From positions 1 to 30,881 of the forward strand of contig JALEPE010000048.1 of assembly GCA_022766795.1 (NCBI GenBank): a stretch of 30,881 nt of DNA, read 5' to 3'. This DNA comes from Helicobacter sp. (GTDB lineage Bacteria; Campylobacterota; Campylobacteria; Campylobacterales; Helicobacteraceae). A model generated the notes under the pieces. It saw only the letters and a program-made list of their open reading frames with translations. It was not told the DNA's origin and did no database searches. The position numbers were made by a program, and so were the translations under genes. Below are positions 8,688 through 17,114 of this stretch, piece by piece. The first letter of the stretch is position 1. Each line of letters begins with the position of its first letter.

Positions 8688-9497
8688 ATGAAAGTAGAGC
8701 TCTTAGAGCCATACATTCAAATTAGCATTGAAAAAGAATCACAATTTTTAAAACGTGCGGTAGATTTCGCATATAAACACTTCTCTAAAGCTTATCGCTT
8801 ATCAAGTTCTGTGCTAATTCTTGATGATGGCGAACGTTATAAGAAAGATTACTTTCTAAATTGGGCATACCACGTAGCAATGCAAGAGGACGCAAAAAAA
8901 GATAGTCCAGCATTCCAAACTATTATTGATAGCAGCTATTTACCCATTCGCATTAAAATGGTAGAAAACCGCGCAATGCTAGAACATATTATCGTGTCCT
9001 TACAAATTATTCAAAGCTCCTTTGGCAACGCACAGGTGTGTTTAAGGCTTAGTCGTCCAAGTCGTCTTGCTAGACGTTATTTGTGCGCTCGATTCCAAGA
9101 TTTTCTCCTTAGCTACACAAGACAAGAAATTTTCTTAGAATCTAGTAGCCCTTATTTTTGGGAAAAGCTAATCAGCGCACTTTCGCAGAAAATTATCCAC
9201 AATATCGTGCTAGACTTTGACTATGAAACATTTAAAACACACAATACTTTTGAATGTTTTGAAGAATATTTAACCAAAGAAGAAAAACTACTCAAAAAAA
9301 GTTATAAGATTCTAGGCTGTGGCTACAATGATGATTTTGAAGACGTCAAAACCCGCTATATTGAACTTGCAAAAACTTATCACCCCGATAATGTGTATGG
9401 ACAAGATAAAAAAATTATTGATGGCTATGCTGAAAAATTCCGCTTAATCAACGAAGCTTACGAGAATATCAAATCCAATTTTAAGCGCGTTGCATAA
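8688..9497 (+). CDS. J-domain protein with unknown N-terminal domain
   Basis: 269 aa. ATG 8688 is preferred to ATG 8682 because the AAAGGA Shine-Dalgarno (8676-8681) would touch the earlier one. Residues about 1-200 match no domain I can name. The C-terminal 70 residues are a J domain: YKILGCGYNDDFEDVKTRYIELAKTYHPDN contains the HPD tripeptide required to stimulate Hsp70 (DnaK) ATPase, followed by helix III and IV residues FRLINEAYENIKS. A C-terminal J domain is typical of specialised co-chaperones rather than general DnaJ, and there is no zinc finger or Gly/Phe region. Its stop overlaps the SD of the next gene, so the two are probably co-expressed. Confidence 0.8.
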   Translation: MKVELLEPYIQISIEKESQFLKRAVDFAYKHFSKAYRLSSSVLILDDGERYKKDYFLNWAYHVAMQEDAKKDSPAFQTIIDSSYLPIRIKMVENRAMLEHIIVSLQIIQSSFGNAQVCLRLSRPSRLARRYLCARFQDFLLSYTRQEIFLESSSPYFWEKLISALSQKIIHNIVLDFDYETFKTHNTFECFEEYLTKEEKLLKKSYKILGCGYNDDFEDVKTRYIELAKTYHPDNVYGQDKKIIDGYAEKFRLINEAYENIKSNFKRVA

Positions 9498-9506
9498 GGA
9501 GTAAAA

Positions 9507-10301
9507 ATGTCTGATGATACTAAAAAGCACAATAATGTTTCCAATATTAAAGAGAAAACAACCTCTAAAGAGCAAGCAACCCCACAAAAAGAAATAGAAT
9601 ATTCCCTAGATGAAAGCACAACAAATAACAAAAGTGTGTTTTGGGCATACTTGTTTTTACTTATTGTGTTGATTTTGCTCATTCTAGGCGGAGGATACTA
9701 CTTCTTGCACCAGCCTAGCGGACAGGCTTTACTGCATAAAGCTAACAATGCACTAGGATTCCAACCTAACACAGCAGAATCACAAATACAATACACAAAG
9801 CAAGACGCTAAAGACGATGAAATTAAACGCCTACAAGAAGCCTTGTATCAGAAAAATAGAGAATTAGAACATCTCGCACAATCAGTAGAGGGATTAAATG
9901 TCTCCGTGCAAGAAATGCAAGAAAAAAAAGCGCAAAACACAATGACAAAATTGCGCTATTCTATTAAACCTAAACGTCAAATCATTACAGAATGTTTCTC
10001 TATGGAAATTGGCAAATGGGAGATTCCGCAAAGCTGCTTACTCTCCATTGCTACAAAAGTGGATAGTGAGTTACAAAACGATAAACGTGTCGTTGCCTTT
10101 GAAGTGCAAGGCATCGTAGATACAAATCCTTATCGCGGACTCTCTCCAGAGTTAAAGCAAGAAGGCTTAGCAAGTTTTCGTGCGTGGGAAGCAATTCGCT
10201 CTATTACCTCTAAGATTCCCAATGCTGTGGTTTTTGAAGGACCAAGCTTACAACTAGAAAACAAGCGCGGTTACAGCATTAAAGCTTATTTTGTGGAGTA
10301 A
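9507..10301 (+). CDS. Single-pass membrane protein with OmpA/MotB-like periplasmic domain
   Basis: 264 aa, start fixed by SD AAGGAG at 9498-9503. Residues 1-42 are polar and cytoplasmic, about 44-66 form one membrane helix (WAYLFLLIVLILLILGGGYY), about 105-140 form a coiled coil, and the C-terminus (about 150-264) resembles an OmpA/MotB-like fold: VVAFEVQGIVDT matches the beta-strand plus G-x-x-D core, and GLASFRAWEAI matches the LS--RA helix. Two Cys (ECF, QSC) flank the domain start and could form a periplasmic disulfide. OmpA-like domains bind peptidoglycan; that function is inferred here, as the usual binding Asp/Arg pair is only partly preserved. It may be functionally tied to the J-domain protein encoded just before it. 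Confidence 0.65.
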   Translation: MSDDTKKHNNVSNIKEKTTSKEQATPQKEIEYSLDESTTNNKSVFWAYLFLLIVLILLILGGGYYFLHQPSGQALLHKANNALGFQPNTAESQIQYTKQDAKDDEIKRLQEALYQKNRELEHLAQSVEGLNVSVQEMQEKKAQNTMTKLRYSIKPKRQIITECFSMEIGKWEIPQSCLLSIATKVDSELQNDKRVVAFEVQGIVDTNPYRGLSPELKQEGLASFRAWEAIRSITSKIPNAVVFEGPSLQLENKRGYSIKAYFVE

Positions 10302-10302
10302 T

Positions 10303-11154
10303 ATGAATCCTGCAATCCAAACTTTAGGTGTATTCTTACGCCCATCTACGCCCGCCTTAAAAGATTATTTTTTGGAATTTCAAACAAAAGCCACACAACT
10401 TGGATTCCATATTTTACTAGATTCCTTAAGCGCGGGAATGATAGGAATGCGCGGATTAAATTTCAAAGAAATTTGTCAAGAATCTGACGCACTCATTTCA
10501 ATCGGTGGAGATGGCACACTCATCTCCACAGCGAGGCGTTCTATTGCTTTTAAAAAGCCTATTTTAGGCATTAATATGGGACATTTAGGATTCCTTACGG
10601 ACTTGCAAAAAGACGCCGTCTGTGACTTTTTACCCAACTTAAAAAGCGGGAACTATACAATCGCGCAGCATATGATGTTAGAGGGTAGAATCGGAGAGGG
10701 TGAAAGCTTTGTAGCGTTAAATGATATTATCTTAACGCGCTTAAATGACGCAGGAATGATTCATCTTAAGGCTTATATTGACGGCGAGTATTTCAACGCG
10801 TATTATGGCGATGGACTCATTATCGCCACACCCACAGGCTCTACGGCATACAACATTAGTGCTGGCGGTGCAGTCGTCTATCCTTTTTCTAAAAATATCC
10901 TTTTAACACCCATTTGTGCGCATTCTCTAACGCAACGCCCACTTATTCTACCCGATTCTTTTGAAATTTCCATCGCATTAGGCGAACACGGACGTTGTAA
11001 TATTGTAATTGATGGGCAAGAGACCAAGCCATTAAAATTTAATGAGCAAATCACCATTAAGGCTACAAGTAATGGTGCAAAGCTTATCCACAGCACAAAC
11101 TGGGATTATTTTAAGATTCTAAAAGAGAAATTCCATTGGGGAGATTTTGATTAA
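10303..11154 (+). CDS. nadK: NAD kinase
   Basis: 283 aa. ATG 10303 is chosen because GGAG (10295-10298) precedes it; the upstream TTG lies inside the previous gene. The enzyme phosphorylates NAD to NADP in the cytoplasm using ATP or polyphosphate. Family signatures are intact: GGDGT at residues 68-72, GINMGHLGFLTD just after, and DGLIIATPTGSTAYNISAGG, which binds substrate. The C-terminus carries the usual VVIDGQ-type strand (IVIDGQE). It overlaps recN by one base (TAATG). The nadK-recN-rqcH order is also found in H. pylori (HP1394-HP1392), so this is an ancestral cluster. Confidence 0.95.
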   Translation: MNPAIQTLGVFLRPSTPALKDYFLEFQTKATQLGFHILLDSLSAGMIGMRGLNFKEICQESDALISIGGDGTLISTARRSIAFKKPILGINMGHLGFLTDLQKDAVCDFLPNLKSGNYTIAQHMMLEGRIGEGESFVALNDIILTRLNDAGMIHLKAYIDGEYFNAYYGDGLIIATPTGSTAYNISAGGAVVYPFSKNILLTPICAHSLTQRPLILPDSFEISIALGEHGRCNIVIDGQETKPLKFNEQITIKATSNGAKLIHSTNWDYFKILKEKFHWGDFD

Positions 11155-12719
11155 TGCCAACACTCTGTATCCATAAAATCACCATTAAAGATTCTCCCGC
11201 CTTTAAAGATATTACAATCTATCCAAACTTACATTTTAATGTTTTCAGTGGGGCAAGTGGGGCTGGGAAATCCGTGCTTATGGAATCTATTTTAGCTCTC
11301 TTTGGTTTAAGAGAATGTAACGCGCAATTACTAGAGGCAACCTTAGAATTACAGGGGATTCCGCAAGATTTTGTAGGACTTATTGATGAGGGCGAAGTTA
11401 TTTTAACGCTTAGCAAAAAGGATAAAATCCGCTACTTTTTAAACGCGCAAAATATTCCGAAAAAGAAAATTCAAGAGCTTTTTGCGCCCTTTTTAAAACA
11501 TTTAAGCACAAAATCCTATGACGCAGCAAGTGAGGCAAATTTATTTCTTACACTAGATTCCTTTTTAAACGCGAAAAATAACACACACAACGCGCTTGTA
11601 GAATCCTACAAAGAATCTTTCTTAGAGTTTTTAGATGCAAAAAATGCGTTAAAAAAGCTCCACGAGGAAGCATTAAAGGTTGCAGAATTAAAAGAGTTTG
11701 TGCGTTTTGAGATTGCAAAGCTAGAATCGCTAAATCCCAAAAAAGGCGAGTATGAGGAACTTTTAGAACTCAAAAAAGAAATTTCCAAAAAAGAGAAAAT
11801 TGCAGAGAGTGTGCAAAATGTGCGTGAATTTTTAAGCCAAAGCCATAAGGTTTCGCAATTTTTACAACTCACCAATGCTAAGGATTGCGATTCTATTTTA
11901 GACGCCCTTAATACATTGGAATCCTTGTGCGAGAGTGAAAGCGAACGCCTAGAATCGCTTGATGAGATGAATCCAGAGGAAATTTTGAACCGTATTGAAG
12001 CCTTAAGCGCGCTTAAACACCGCTATGGCGGCGTAGATGAAGCCCTAGAATATTTAGACAACAAGCGCGAGGAATTACAAAAATACGAAAATTTAGATTC
12101 CATCGTAAAAGACGCCACACAAAAACTAGAAAATGCTAAGACGACTTTACAAACAAAAGCGCAAGCTTTAAGTGCCGCTAGAAACAAGGGTTTAAAAAGC
12201 TTTAAAGATTCTTTAAACTCTGCCTTAGTCTCCCTTAAAATGCAACAAGCAGTCGTGCATTTAGAACCAATTTTAGAAGTGGAATCTTTTAGCATTTTAG
12301 GCGCGGAACATTTGCAAATCACCTTAAACACAGAGCTAAAAAATCTAAGTTCTGGTGAATTTAATCGATTCCGCCTTGCGCTTTTACTTACACAAAGCAC
12401 ACAGACAAGCCACCAAGCCATCATTATTTTAGACGAAGTTGATGCAAATTTAAGCGGAGAGGAATCACAAGGCGTCGCGCTTGCACTCAAGCAACTCGCC
12501 GCTTCCTACCAAGTCTTTGCAATCTCACACCAACCCCATATGCCAAGCCTTGCCGATACACACTTTCTTGTGCAAAAACAAGCACAAGGCTCAACGATTG
12601 CTCCGCTAGATCAATCCAGTAGAATCCAAGAAATTGCGCGTATGATTAGTGGCAATTCCATTACCAAAGAAGCGTTGGAATTTGCTACCAAGCTTCTAAG
12701 TGGCACACAATGCGACTAA
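11154..12719 (+). CDS. recN: DNA repair ATPase RecN
   Basis: 521 aa SMC-like ATPase of double-strand break repair. Walker A is G33-ASGAG-K39-S. The ABC signature is in LSSGEFNRFRLALLL, and Walker B in AIIILDEVDANLSG. The central third is coiled-coil forming. It is about 30 residues shorter than E. coli RecN, matching the shorter Helicobacter form. The common RecN GETGAGKS is here GASGAGKS, keeping the nucleotide-binding residues. RecN acts on broken DNA in the cytoplasm with RecA. It is translationally coupled on both sides: one base with nadK and 10 bp with the next gene. Confidence 0.93.
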   Translation: MPTLCIHKITIKDSPAFKDITIYPNLHFNVFSGASGAGKSVLMESILALFGLRECNAQLLEATLELQGIPQDFVGLIDEGEVILTLSKKDKIRYFLNAQNIPKKKIQELFAPFLKHLSTKSYDAASEANLFLTLDSFLNAKNNTHNALVESYKESFLEFLDAKNALKKLHEEALKVAELKEFVRFEIAKLESLNPKKGEYEELLELKKEISKKEKIAESVQNVREFLSQSHKVSQFLQLTNAKDCDSILDALNTLESLCESESERLESLDEMNPEEILNRIEALSALKHRYGGVDEALEYLDNKREELQKYENLDSIVKDATQKLENAKTTLQTKAQALSAARNKGLKSFKDSLNSALVSLKMQQAVVHLEPILEVESFSILGAEHLQITLNTELKNLSSGEFNRFRLALLLTQSTQTSHQAIIILDEVDANLSGEESQGVALALKQLAASYQVFAISHQPHMPSLADTHFLVQKQAQGSTIAPLDQSSRIQEIARMISGNSITKEALEFATKLLSGTQCD

Positions 12720-14059
12720 GCACATTGCAAAAATTTAGCGAGTTTTTAACACAATCTCCACCACTCAAACTTCGCACAATCCGCAGAATCGCAGATAATA
12801 CCTTTAAGCTTGATATTGATGGCACACTATTTTTTGCTGATTTAACAAGAGGTAAATCTACGATTTTTACAACAAATACACCCCTAATTGCACCTAAAAT
12901 TTACCAAGCCCCTTTTGATAAAAGCCTGCAAAAATACTGCTTTAACGCAGTCATTCTCTCTGCAACTATTGATGGTTACAATAGAATCCTGCGCCTGCAT
13001 TTACAAACACAAAACACCTATAAAACCTTGAACATTGTTTTGCAAATGGAATTTACTGGACGCAATACAAATTTAATTCTATTGGATTCCAAAGGCATTG
13101 TCCTAGATGCCCTGCGCCATATTACGCAAGAGCAATCCTTCCGCGAAGTAAGAATCGCAAAACCGCTTTTGCCTCTGCCCCAACCTAGCAAGATTCCAAA
13201 CTTGCAAGAGGAAGGAGAGCTTTTTGCGGTATTAGCAGAGAATTTTAACACCCTAAAAACACAAGATTTGCAGGCTAAAATCCAAAAATCTACCACGCGC
13301 CTACGCCAGAAAATTACGCAATGTGAGCATTTTATAGCCACACTAGAGGACAAAAACACACTAGAATCTAGCGCGAAAGAACAGGCATATTTTGGGCAAT
13401 TACTTGTGCAAAATCTCTATCTTTATCCACATTTTAGGGGCAATAGCATAGAGCTTGAGGGCGTTAAGATTCCACTTCCACCCAATGCGTATTCTCTAAG
13501 TCAAGCAGCACAAATGTTTTTTACGCATTCCAAAAAGCTTACAAAAAAGGCGCGAAATATTTATCTGCAAGAGCAAAATCTCCACGATAAACTAACCTTT
13601 TACAAAAATCTTTTAGAAATGATACAAAATGTAACAAATCTTAATGATTTGTCCATTTTAAATTCTAATTTTCTTAAAGATTCTATCCTAAAAGAAAGCG
13701 CAAAAAAACTCAAACAAAAGACTGAACCTAAGCAGTTTGAAAGCTTTTTTATTGAAAGCATTAAAGTCTCTATTGGCAAAAACGAAAAAGAAAATATTGC
13801 ACTTTTAAAAGAAGCAAAAGCAGAGGATATTTGGATGCATATCCGCGATGTGCCAAGCTCACATTGTATTATCCATTGTGGAAAATCAAAAATTTCCGAT
13901 ATAATCTTATATAAAGCCGCAAAAATTTTGATTGGTTTTACAAAAGATTTTAGCGGAAATTATAATGTGGATTACACAAGGCGCAAGTTTGTGAAAATCA
14001 CACAAGGCGCAAATGTAGTGTATGCAAAAGAGCAAACACTACAAGTAAAAAAGGACTAA
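12710..14059 (+). CDS. rqcH: RqcH/FbpA (NFACT) family protein
   Basis: 449 aa. N-terminal NFACT-N region ends in EFTGRNTNLILLDSKGIVLDALRH, a coiled-coil middle follows (about 170-330), and the C-terminal NFACT-R region has IGKNEKENIALLKEAKAEDIWMHIRDVPSSH. In Bacillus RqcH binds peptidyl-tRNA-bearing 50S subunits and adds C-terminal alanine tails in ribosome-associated quality control. Older annotations call it fibronectin-binding protein. This form is shorter than Firmicute RqcH (about 570 aa), and the Asp-Arg pair needed for alanine tailing appears as Asn91-Arg92 (GYNRIL). Whether it tails nascent chains is therefore open. It starts inside recN, 10 bp before its stop. Confidence 0.85.
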   Translation: MRLSTLQKFSEFLTQSPPLKLRTIRRIADNTFKLDIDGTLFFADLTRGKSTIFTTNTPLIAPKIYQAPFDKSLQKYCFNAVILSATIDGYNRILRLHLQTQNTYKTLNIVLQMEFTGRNTNLILLDSKGIVLDALRHITQEQSFREVRIAKPLLPLPQPSKIPNLQEEGELFAVLAENFNTLKTQDLQAKIQKSTTRLRQKITQCEHFIATLEDKNTLESSAKEQAYFGQLLVQNLYLYPHFRGNSIELEGVKIPLPPNAYSLSQAAQMFFTHSKKLTKKARNIYLQEQNLHDKLTFYKNLLEMIQNVTNLNDLSILNSNFLKDSILKESAKKLKQKTEPKQFESFFIESIKVSIGKNEKENIALLKEAKAEDIWMHIRDVPSSHCIIHCGKSKISDIILYKAAKILIGFTKDFSGNYNVDYTRRKFVKITQGANVVYAKEQTLQVKKD

Positions 14060-14062
14060 AAA

Positions 14063-14383
14063 ATGGCGGTAACTCCTATTGGCAATCTAACATTCATTAA
14101 TCAAAACGCTCAAGTTGGTTCCGTGCAACAAGCTAATACACAAGTCAAACTTGACTTTCAATCTATGGTAAATCTCCAAAGCCTACAAGACCAACAAGAA
14201 GAAATCCAAGAAGTGCGTCCCACCGAAGAAACGCTTGCAGTCAATGACGAAAGAGAGGGGAATGGCAAGCGCGAAAAAGACGAGGAAGAAAAACAAGAAT
14301 CAAAAGAACAAGAGCATTTAAAACCACAAAAATTGGAAACAGATACAGATAATACGATTCCACATTTAGATATTTCTGTATAA
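14063..14383 (+). CDS. Small acidic hypothetical protein at the end of the rqcH operon
   Basis: 106 aa, ATG 14063, three bases after the rqcH stop, with AAGGA (14051 onward) as SD inside rqcH. The first 45 residues are polar and Gln/Asn/Val-rich (MAVTPIGNLTFINQNAQ); residues about 55-90 are almost all Glu, Lys, Asp and Gln. No signal peptide, membrane helix, Cys or known motif is present. It is probably disordered or a short coiled coil. The tight spacing and good codon pattern support translation. Nothing in the sequence reveals a function. Confidence 0.7.
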   Translation: MAVTPIGNLTFINQNAQVGSVQQANTQVKLDFQSMVNLQSLQDQQEEIQEVRPTEETLAVNDEREGNGKREKDEEEKQESKEQEHLKPQKLETDTDNTIPHLDISV

Positions 14384-14613
14384 ATCAAATCCACTGCAAA
14401 GCGAATTCTCCTGCTAATTCTTAAAATTGGCTATGTTTTTACATTGCTGCTTTACTAAGATTAGCCTATTTCTAAGCATTAAACCCCGTCTGCATTTGGC
14501 AAATTAGATAACAACAACCCTGCAATCAATGATGAGCGCAAGAAAAAGCAAGCAAAACTCTCTTTAAAGATTCTAATATTCTACATAATTTTAAAATATA
14601 CGATATGTATTAT

Positions 14614-14678
14614 ATTATAATAATATTATAATCACATAATATAGGGATATTTATAAAAATTATATTATTTTTTATAAA
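14614..14678. promoter_or_regulatory. AT-rich dyads upstream of metE (possible operators)
   Basis: Two copies of the self-complementary octamer ATTATAAT (14614-14621 and 14625-14632) are centred 11 bp apart, one helical turn. Downstream, TTTATAAAAAT (14650-14660) faces ATTTTTTATAAA (14667-14678) as an inverted repeat with one extra T. These lie 30-100 bp upstream of the metE -10. They resemble AT-rich operators of Fur/PerR-type regulators or nucleoid-protein sites, but no specific regulator can be assigned. Confidence 0.4.
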
Positions 14679-14707
14679 TACATATTGTATCTTTTAAATT
14701 ATTTAGA

Positions 14708-14713
14708 TATAAT
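14708..14713 (+). promoter_or_regulatory. metE -10 box (TATAAT)
   Basis: A perfect TATAAT sits 27 bp before the metE ATG, behind AT-rich DNA and followed by CCCGC at the likely start site. This is a good match to the Campylobacterota housekeeping promoter. Confidence 0.65.
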
Positions 14714-14740
14714 CCCGCTTTTATTTTCAAAAGGAGACTT

Positions 14741-17011
14741 ATGAGTAATATTTTAGGATTCCCACGCATTGGGAAAAATAGAGAATTAAAAAAGGCATTA
14801 GAGGCTTTTTGGAGTGGCAAATGTAGCAGTCAAGAGTTGGAATCTACCGCAAAAGACCTGCGTGCTCGGCATTGGGAGTTACAAAAGTCGCTTGACTATG
14901 TATGCGTGAATGATTTTAGTTTGTATGATAATGTGCTTGACCTTGCCTATGCGCTTGGTTGCAAACCCGCTAGGTTCAAACATTTAAGCGGTTTGGAGGG
15001 ATATTTTGCAATGGCGAGGGGACACAAGGAAGGCGTGGCTTGTGAAATGACAAAATGGTTTAATACAAACTATCATTATGTTGTGCCAGAATTGAGCATT
15101 GAGGACGAGTATCAAGCGGACGCAAGTGCGATTATTGCGCAATACAATGAGGCAAAGGCGTTGGGGTATAAGCCCAAAATTCAACTTATAGGTATTTTTA
15201 CATTTTTAGCATTAAGCAAGGTGGTAAAGGGACAGAGAGAGGAAGTGTTTAGAAAGGTTAAGAGTGCCTATTTTGATTTGATTGAACAAATTGCAACACT
15301 AGATTCTGAAGTGGTGGTGGAATTTAGTGAGCCTATTTTTGTAAAAGGCTTTGACGCGGGAATCTTTGGCTTAGAATGCTCTAAGGGAGGAAGTGCAATA
15401 CAATGTATTTATGATAATATCACTAAAAAAGGCATTAAAGTTATTGTCAGCACCTTTTTTGAGCATAGCAAGGAATTAACAGAGATTCTGCTTCAAACAA
15501 ATATTTATGGCATTGGGCTTGATTTTGTCGCGGGGAGTAAAAACATTGAGAGTTTAGAATCTATCGCTAGAAGCGATAAAGTGCTATATGCGGGGGTGAT
15601 TGATGGGCGCAATATTTGGGTAGCGGATTTAGAATCCAAACTCGCACTTTTAGAATCTATTGCAAATGTGGTTCCAAAAAACAGAATCGTGGTGAGCAGC
15701 TCTTGTTCCCTTTTGCATACGCCTTTTAGTAAAGAGGGTGAAGACAAAATAGATTCTCAAATTCTCTCGTGGCTAAGCTTTGCGGAGGAGAAAATTAAGG
15801 AAATTAATGTGCTAGAGAATCTCTTTAGGAGAAATGTAGATAATGCGACACGCAATTTCTTGCAAGAGAATCAAAGCATTAATGCCGCTCGTAAAAATTC
15901 TACCAAAACAAACGATAAAGCAGTGCGTGAGCGTGTGAAAAACTACACAAAAACACAGAGGGTGCAACCTTTTAGCGAACGCATTAAGATTCAAAAAGAG
16001 CATTTTAATTTTCCTATTTTACCCACCACCACGATTGGATCATTTCCACAAACACCGGAACTTCGCGCCCTGCGTCTAAGCTACAAAAAAGGACAAATAG
16101 ACAAAGCGCAATATGAAGAGGGCATTAAGGATTACATTAGGGATTGTGTAAAGTTTCAAGAGGAGATTGGCATAGATGTGCTTGTGCATGGAGAGCCAGA
16201 ACGCAATGATATGGTGGAGTATTTTGGCGAGCAACTTCAGGGCTTCACATTTAGTGCAAATGCGTGGGTGCAAAGCTATGGCAGTCGTTGCGTGAAGCCA
16301 CCCATTATTTTTGGTGATGTTTCTCGTCCAAAGCCTATGACACTAGAGTGGAGCAAATTTGCTCAAAGCCTCACAAAAAAAGTGATGAAAGGAATGCTTA
16401 CAGGTCCGGTTACGATTCTAAATTGGAGCTTTGTGCGTGATGATTTAGCGCGCAGTGCAGTGTGTGAGCAAATCGCACTTTGTATTGCTGATGAGATTGA
16501 CGACTTACAAAAGGCTGGGATCAAAATTATTCAAGTTGATGAGGCGGCATTTAAAGAGGGCTATCCTTTGCGCGCGGAAAAGATTAAAGATTATGAAACT
16601 TGGGCATTAAAATGCTTCAGAAGCGCGACTGCGATTGCGGAATCCCAAACACAGATTCACACACATATGTGTTATAGCGAGTTTAATGATATTATCAAAA
16701 CCATTGAAGCCCTTGATGCCGATGTGATAAGCATTGAAACCGCACGCAGTGGTAATAGATTGCTTAAAATCTTTAAAGAAGTGGGTTATAAAAATGAAGT
16801 GGGACCGGGCGTGTATGATATACATAGTCCTAGAATCCCAAGTGTAGAGGAACTTAAAACACAAATCAAAGCACTTTTGGAGGTTTTGCCCAAAGAGCAG
16901 CTGTGGATAAATCCCGATTGTGGGCTTAAAACGCGTAAATGGGAAGAAGTCAAGCCAAGTCTCAAAAATATCGTAGAGGCAGTCAAAAAGGTGCGAGAAG
17001 AGTTAGAATAG
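14741..17011 (+). CDS. metE: Cobalamin-independent methionine synthase MetE
   Basis: 756 aa, SD AAGGAG 6 nt before the ATG. MetE moves the methyl group of 5-methyltetrahydropteroyl-tri-L-glutamate to homocysteine, the last step of methionine synthesis, in the cytoplasm and without vitamin B12. The N-terminal half begins with the family's ILGFPRIGKNRELKKALE. The catalytic C-terminal half begins at TTTIGSFPQTPELR. The zinc ligands are present: H642 and C644 (HTHMC) and C727 (NPDCGLKTR), one off the E. coli numbering. Full length, no lesion. It is a single-gene unit with its own promoter. H. pylori lacks MetE, so this is an extra biosynthetic ability of this lineage. Confidence 0.96.
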   Translation: MSNILGFPRIGKNRELKKALEAFWSGKCSSQELESTAKDLRARHWELQKSLDYVCVNDFSLYDNVLDLAYALGCKPARFKHLSGLEGYFAMARGHKEGVACEMTKWFNTNYHYVVPELSIEDEYQADASAIIAQYNEAKALGYKPKIQLIGIFTFLALSKVVKGQREEVFRKVKSAYFDLIEQIATLDSEVVVEFSEPIFVKGFDAGIFGLECSKGGSAIQCIYDNITKKGIKVIVSTFFEHSKELTEILLQTNIYGIGLDFVAGSKNIESLESIARSDKVLYAGVIDGRNIWVADLESKLALLESIANVVPKNRIVVSSSCSLLHTPFSKEGEDKIDSQILSWLSFAEEKIKEINVLENLFRRNVDNATRNFLQENQSINAARKNSTKTNDKAVRERVKNYTKTQRVQPFSERIKIQKEHFNFPILPTTTIGSFPQTPELRALRLSYKKGQIDKAQYEEGIKDYIRDCVKFQEEIGIDVLVHGEPERNDMVEYFGEQLQGFTFSANAWVQSYGSRCVKPPIIFGDVSRPKPMTLEWSKFAQSLTKKVMKGMLTGPVTILNWSFVRDDLARSAVCEQIALCIADEIDDLQKAGIKIIQVDEAAFKEGYPLRAEKIKDYETWALKCFRSATAIAESQTQIHTHMCYSEFNDIIKTIEALDADVISIETARSGNRLLKIFKEVGYKNEVGPGVYDIHSPRIPSVEELKTQIKALLEVLPKEQLWINPDCGLKTRKWEEVKPSLKNIVEAVKKVREELE

Positions 17012-17061
17012 TTTAGAATTTCATCTTTATAAATAATTTAACACCCAAATAAAAAGTTGGA

Positions 17062-17109
17062 ATCCTTTTTGCTATTTCTTTTTTAGTAGATAAAACAAGC
17101 AAAAAGGAT
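17062..17109 (+). promoter_or_regulatory. 11-bp inverted repeat covering the ribosome binding site
   Basis: ATCCTTTTTGC (17062-17072) is exactly complementary to GCAAAAAGGAT (17099-17109), with a 26-nt loop. The right arm contains AAGGA, the Shine-Dalgarno of the following beta-barrel gene (ATG 17115). In RNA the arms would hide the ribosome binding site. A TATAAA at about 17032 could start a transcript that includes both arms. Confidence 0.5.
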
Positions 17110-17114
17110 CGCTT

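Larger units (their letters stand above)
14384..14740. other. Intergenic leader of metE with a 130-bp AT-rich block
   Basis: 357 bp with no credible gene. The first 190 bp are ordinary spacer with a weak GGCTA/TAGCC dyad (about 14428-14468) and no clear terminator. From about 14571 to 14713 the sequence is almost pure A/T, with two dyads and the metE -10 box; these are listed separately. Confidence 0.7.

Noticed and set aside
12710..14059. Fibronectin-binding adhesin, the older annotation of this family
   Set aside because: There is no signal peptide or surface anchor, and the NFACT domain order fits an RqcH-type ribosome factor.
14460..14580. SAM or cobalamin riboswitch ahead of metE
   Set aside because: No S-box, SAM-II or cobalamin-type conserved core could be found in the leader, and the likely transcript start leaves only about 20 nt of 5' UTR.
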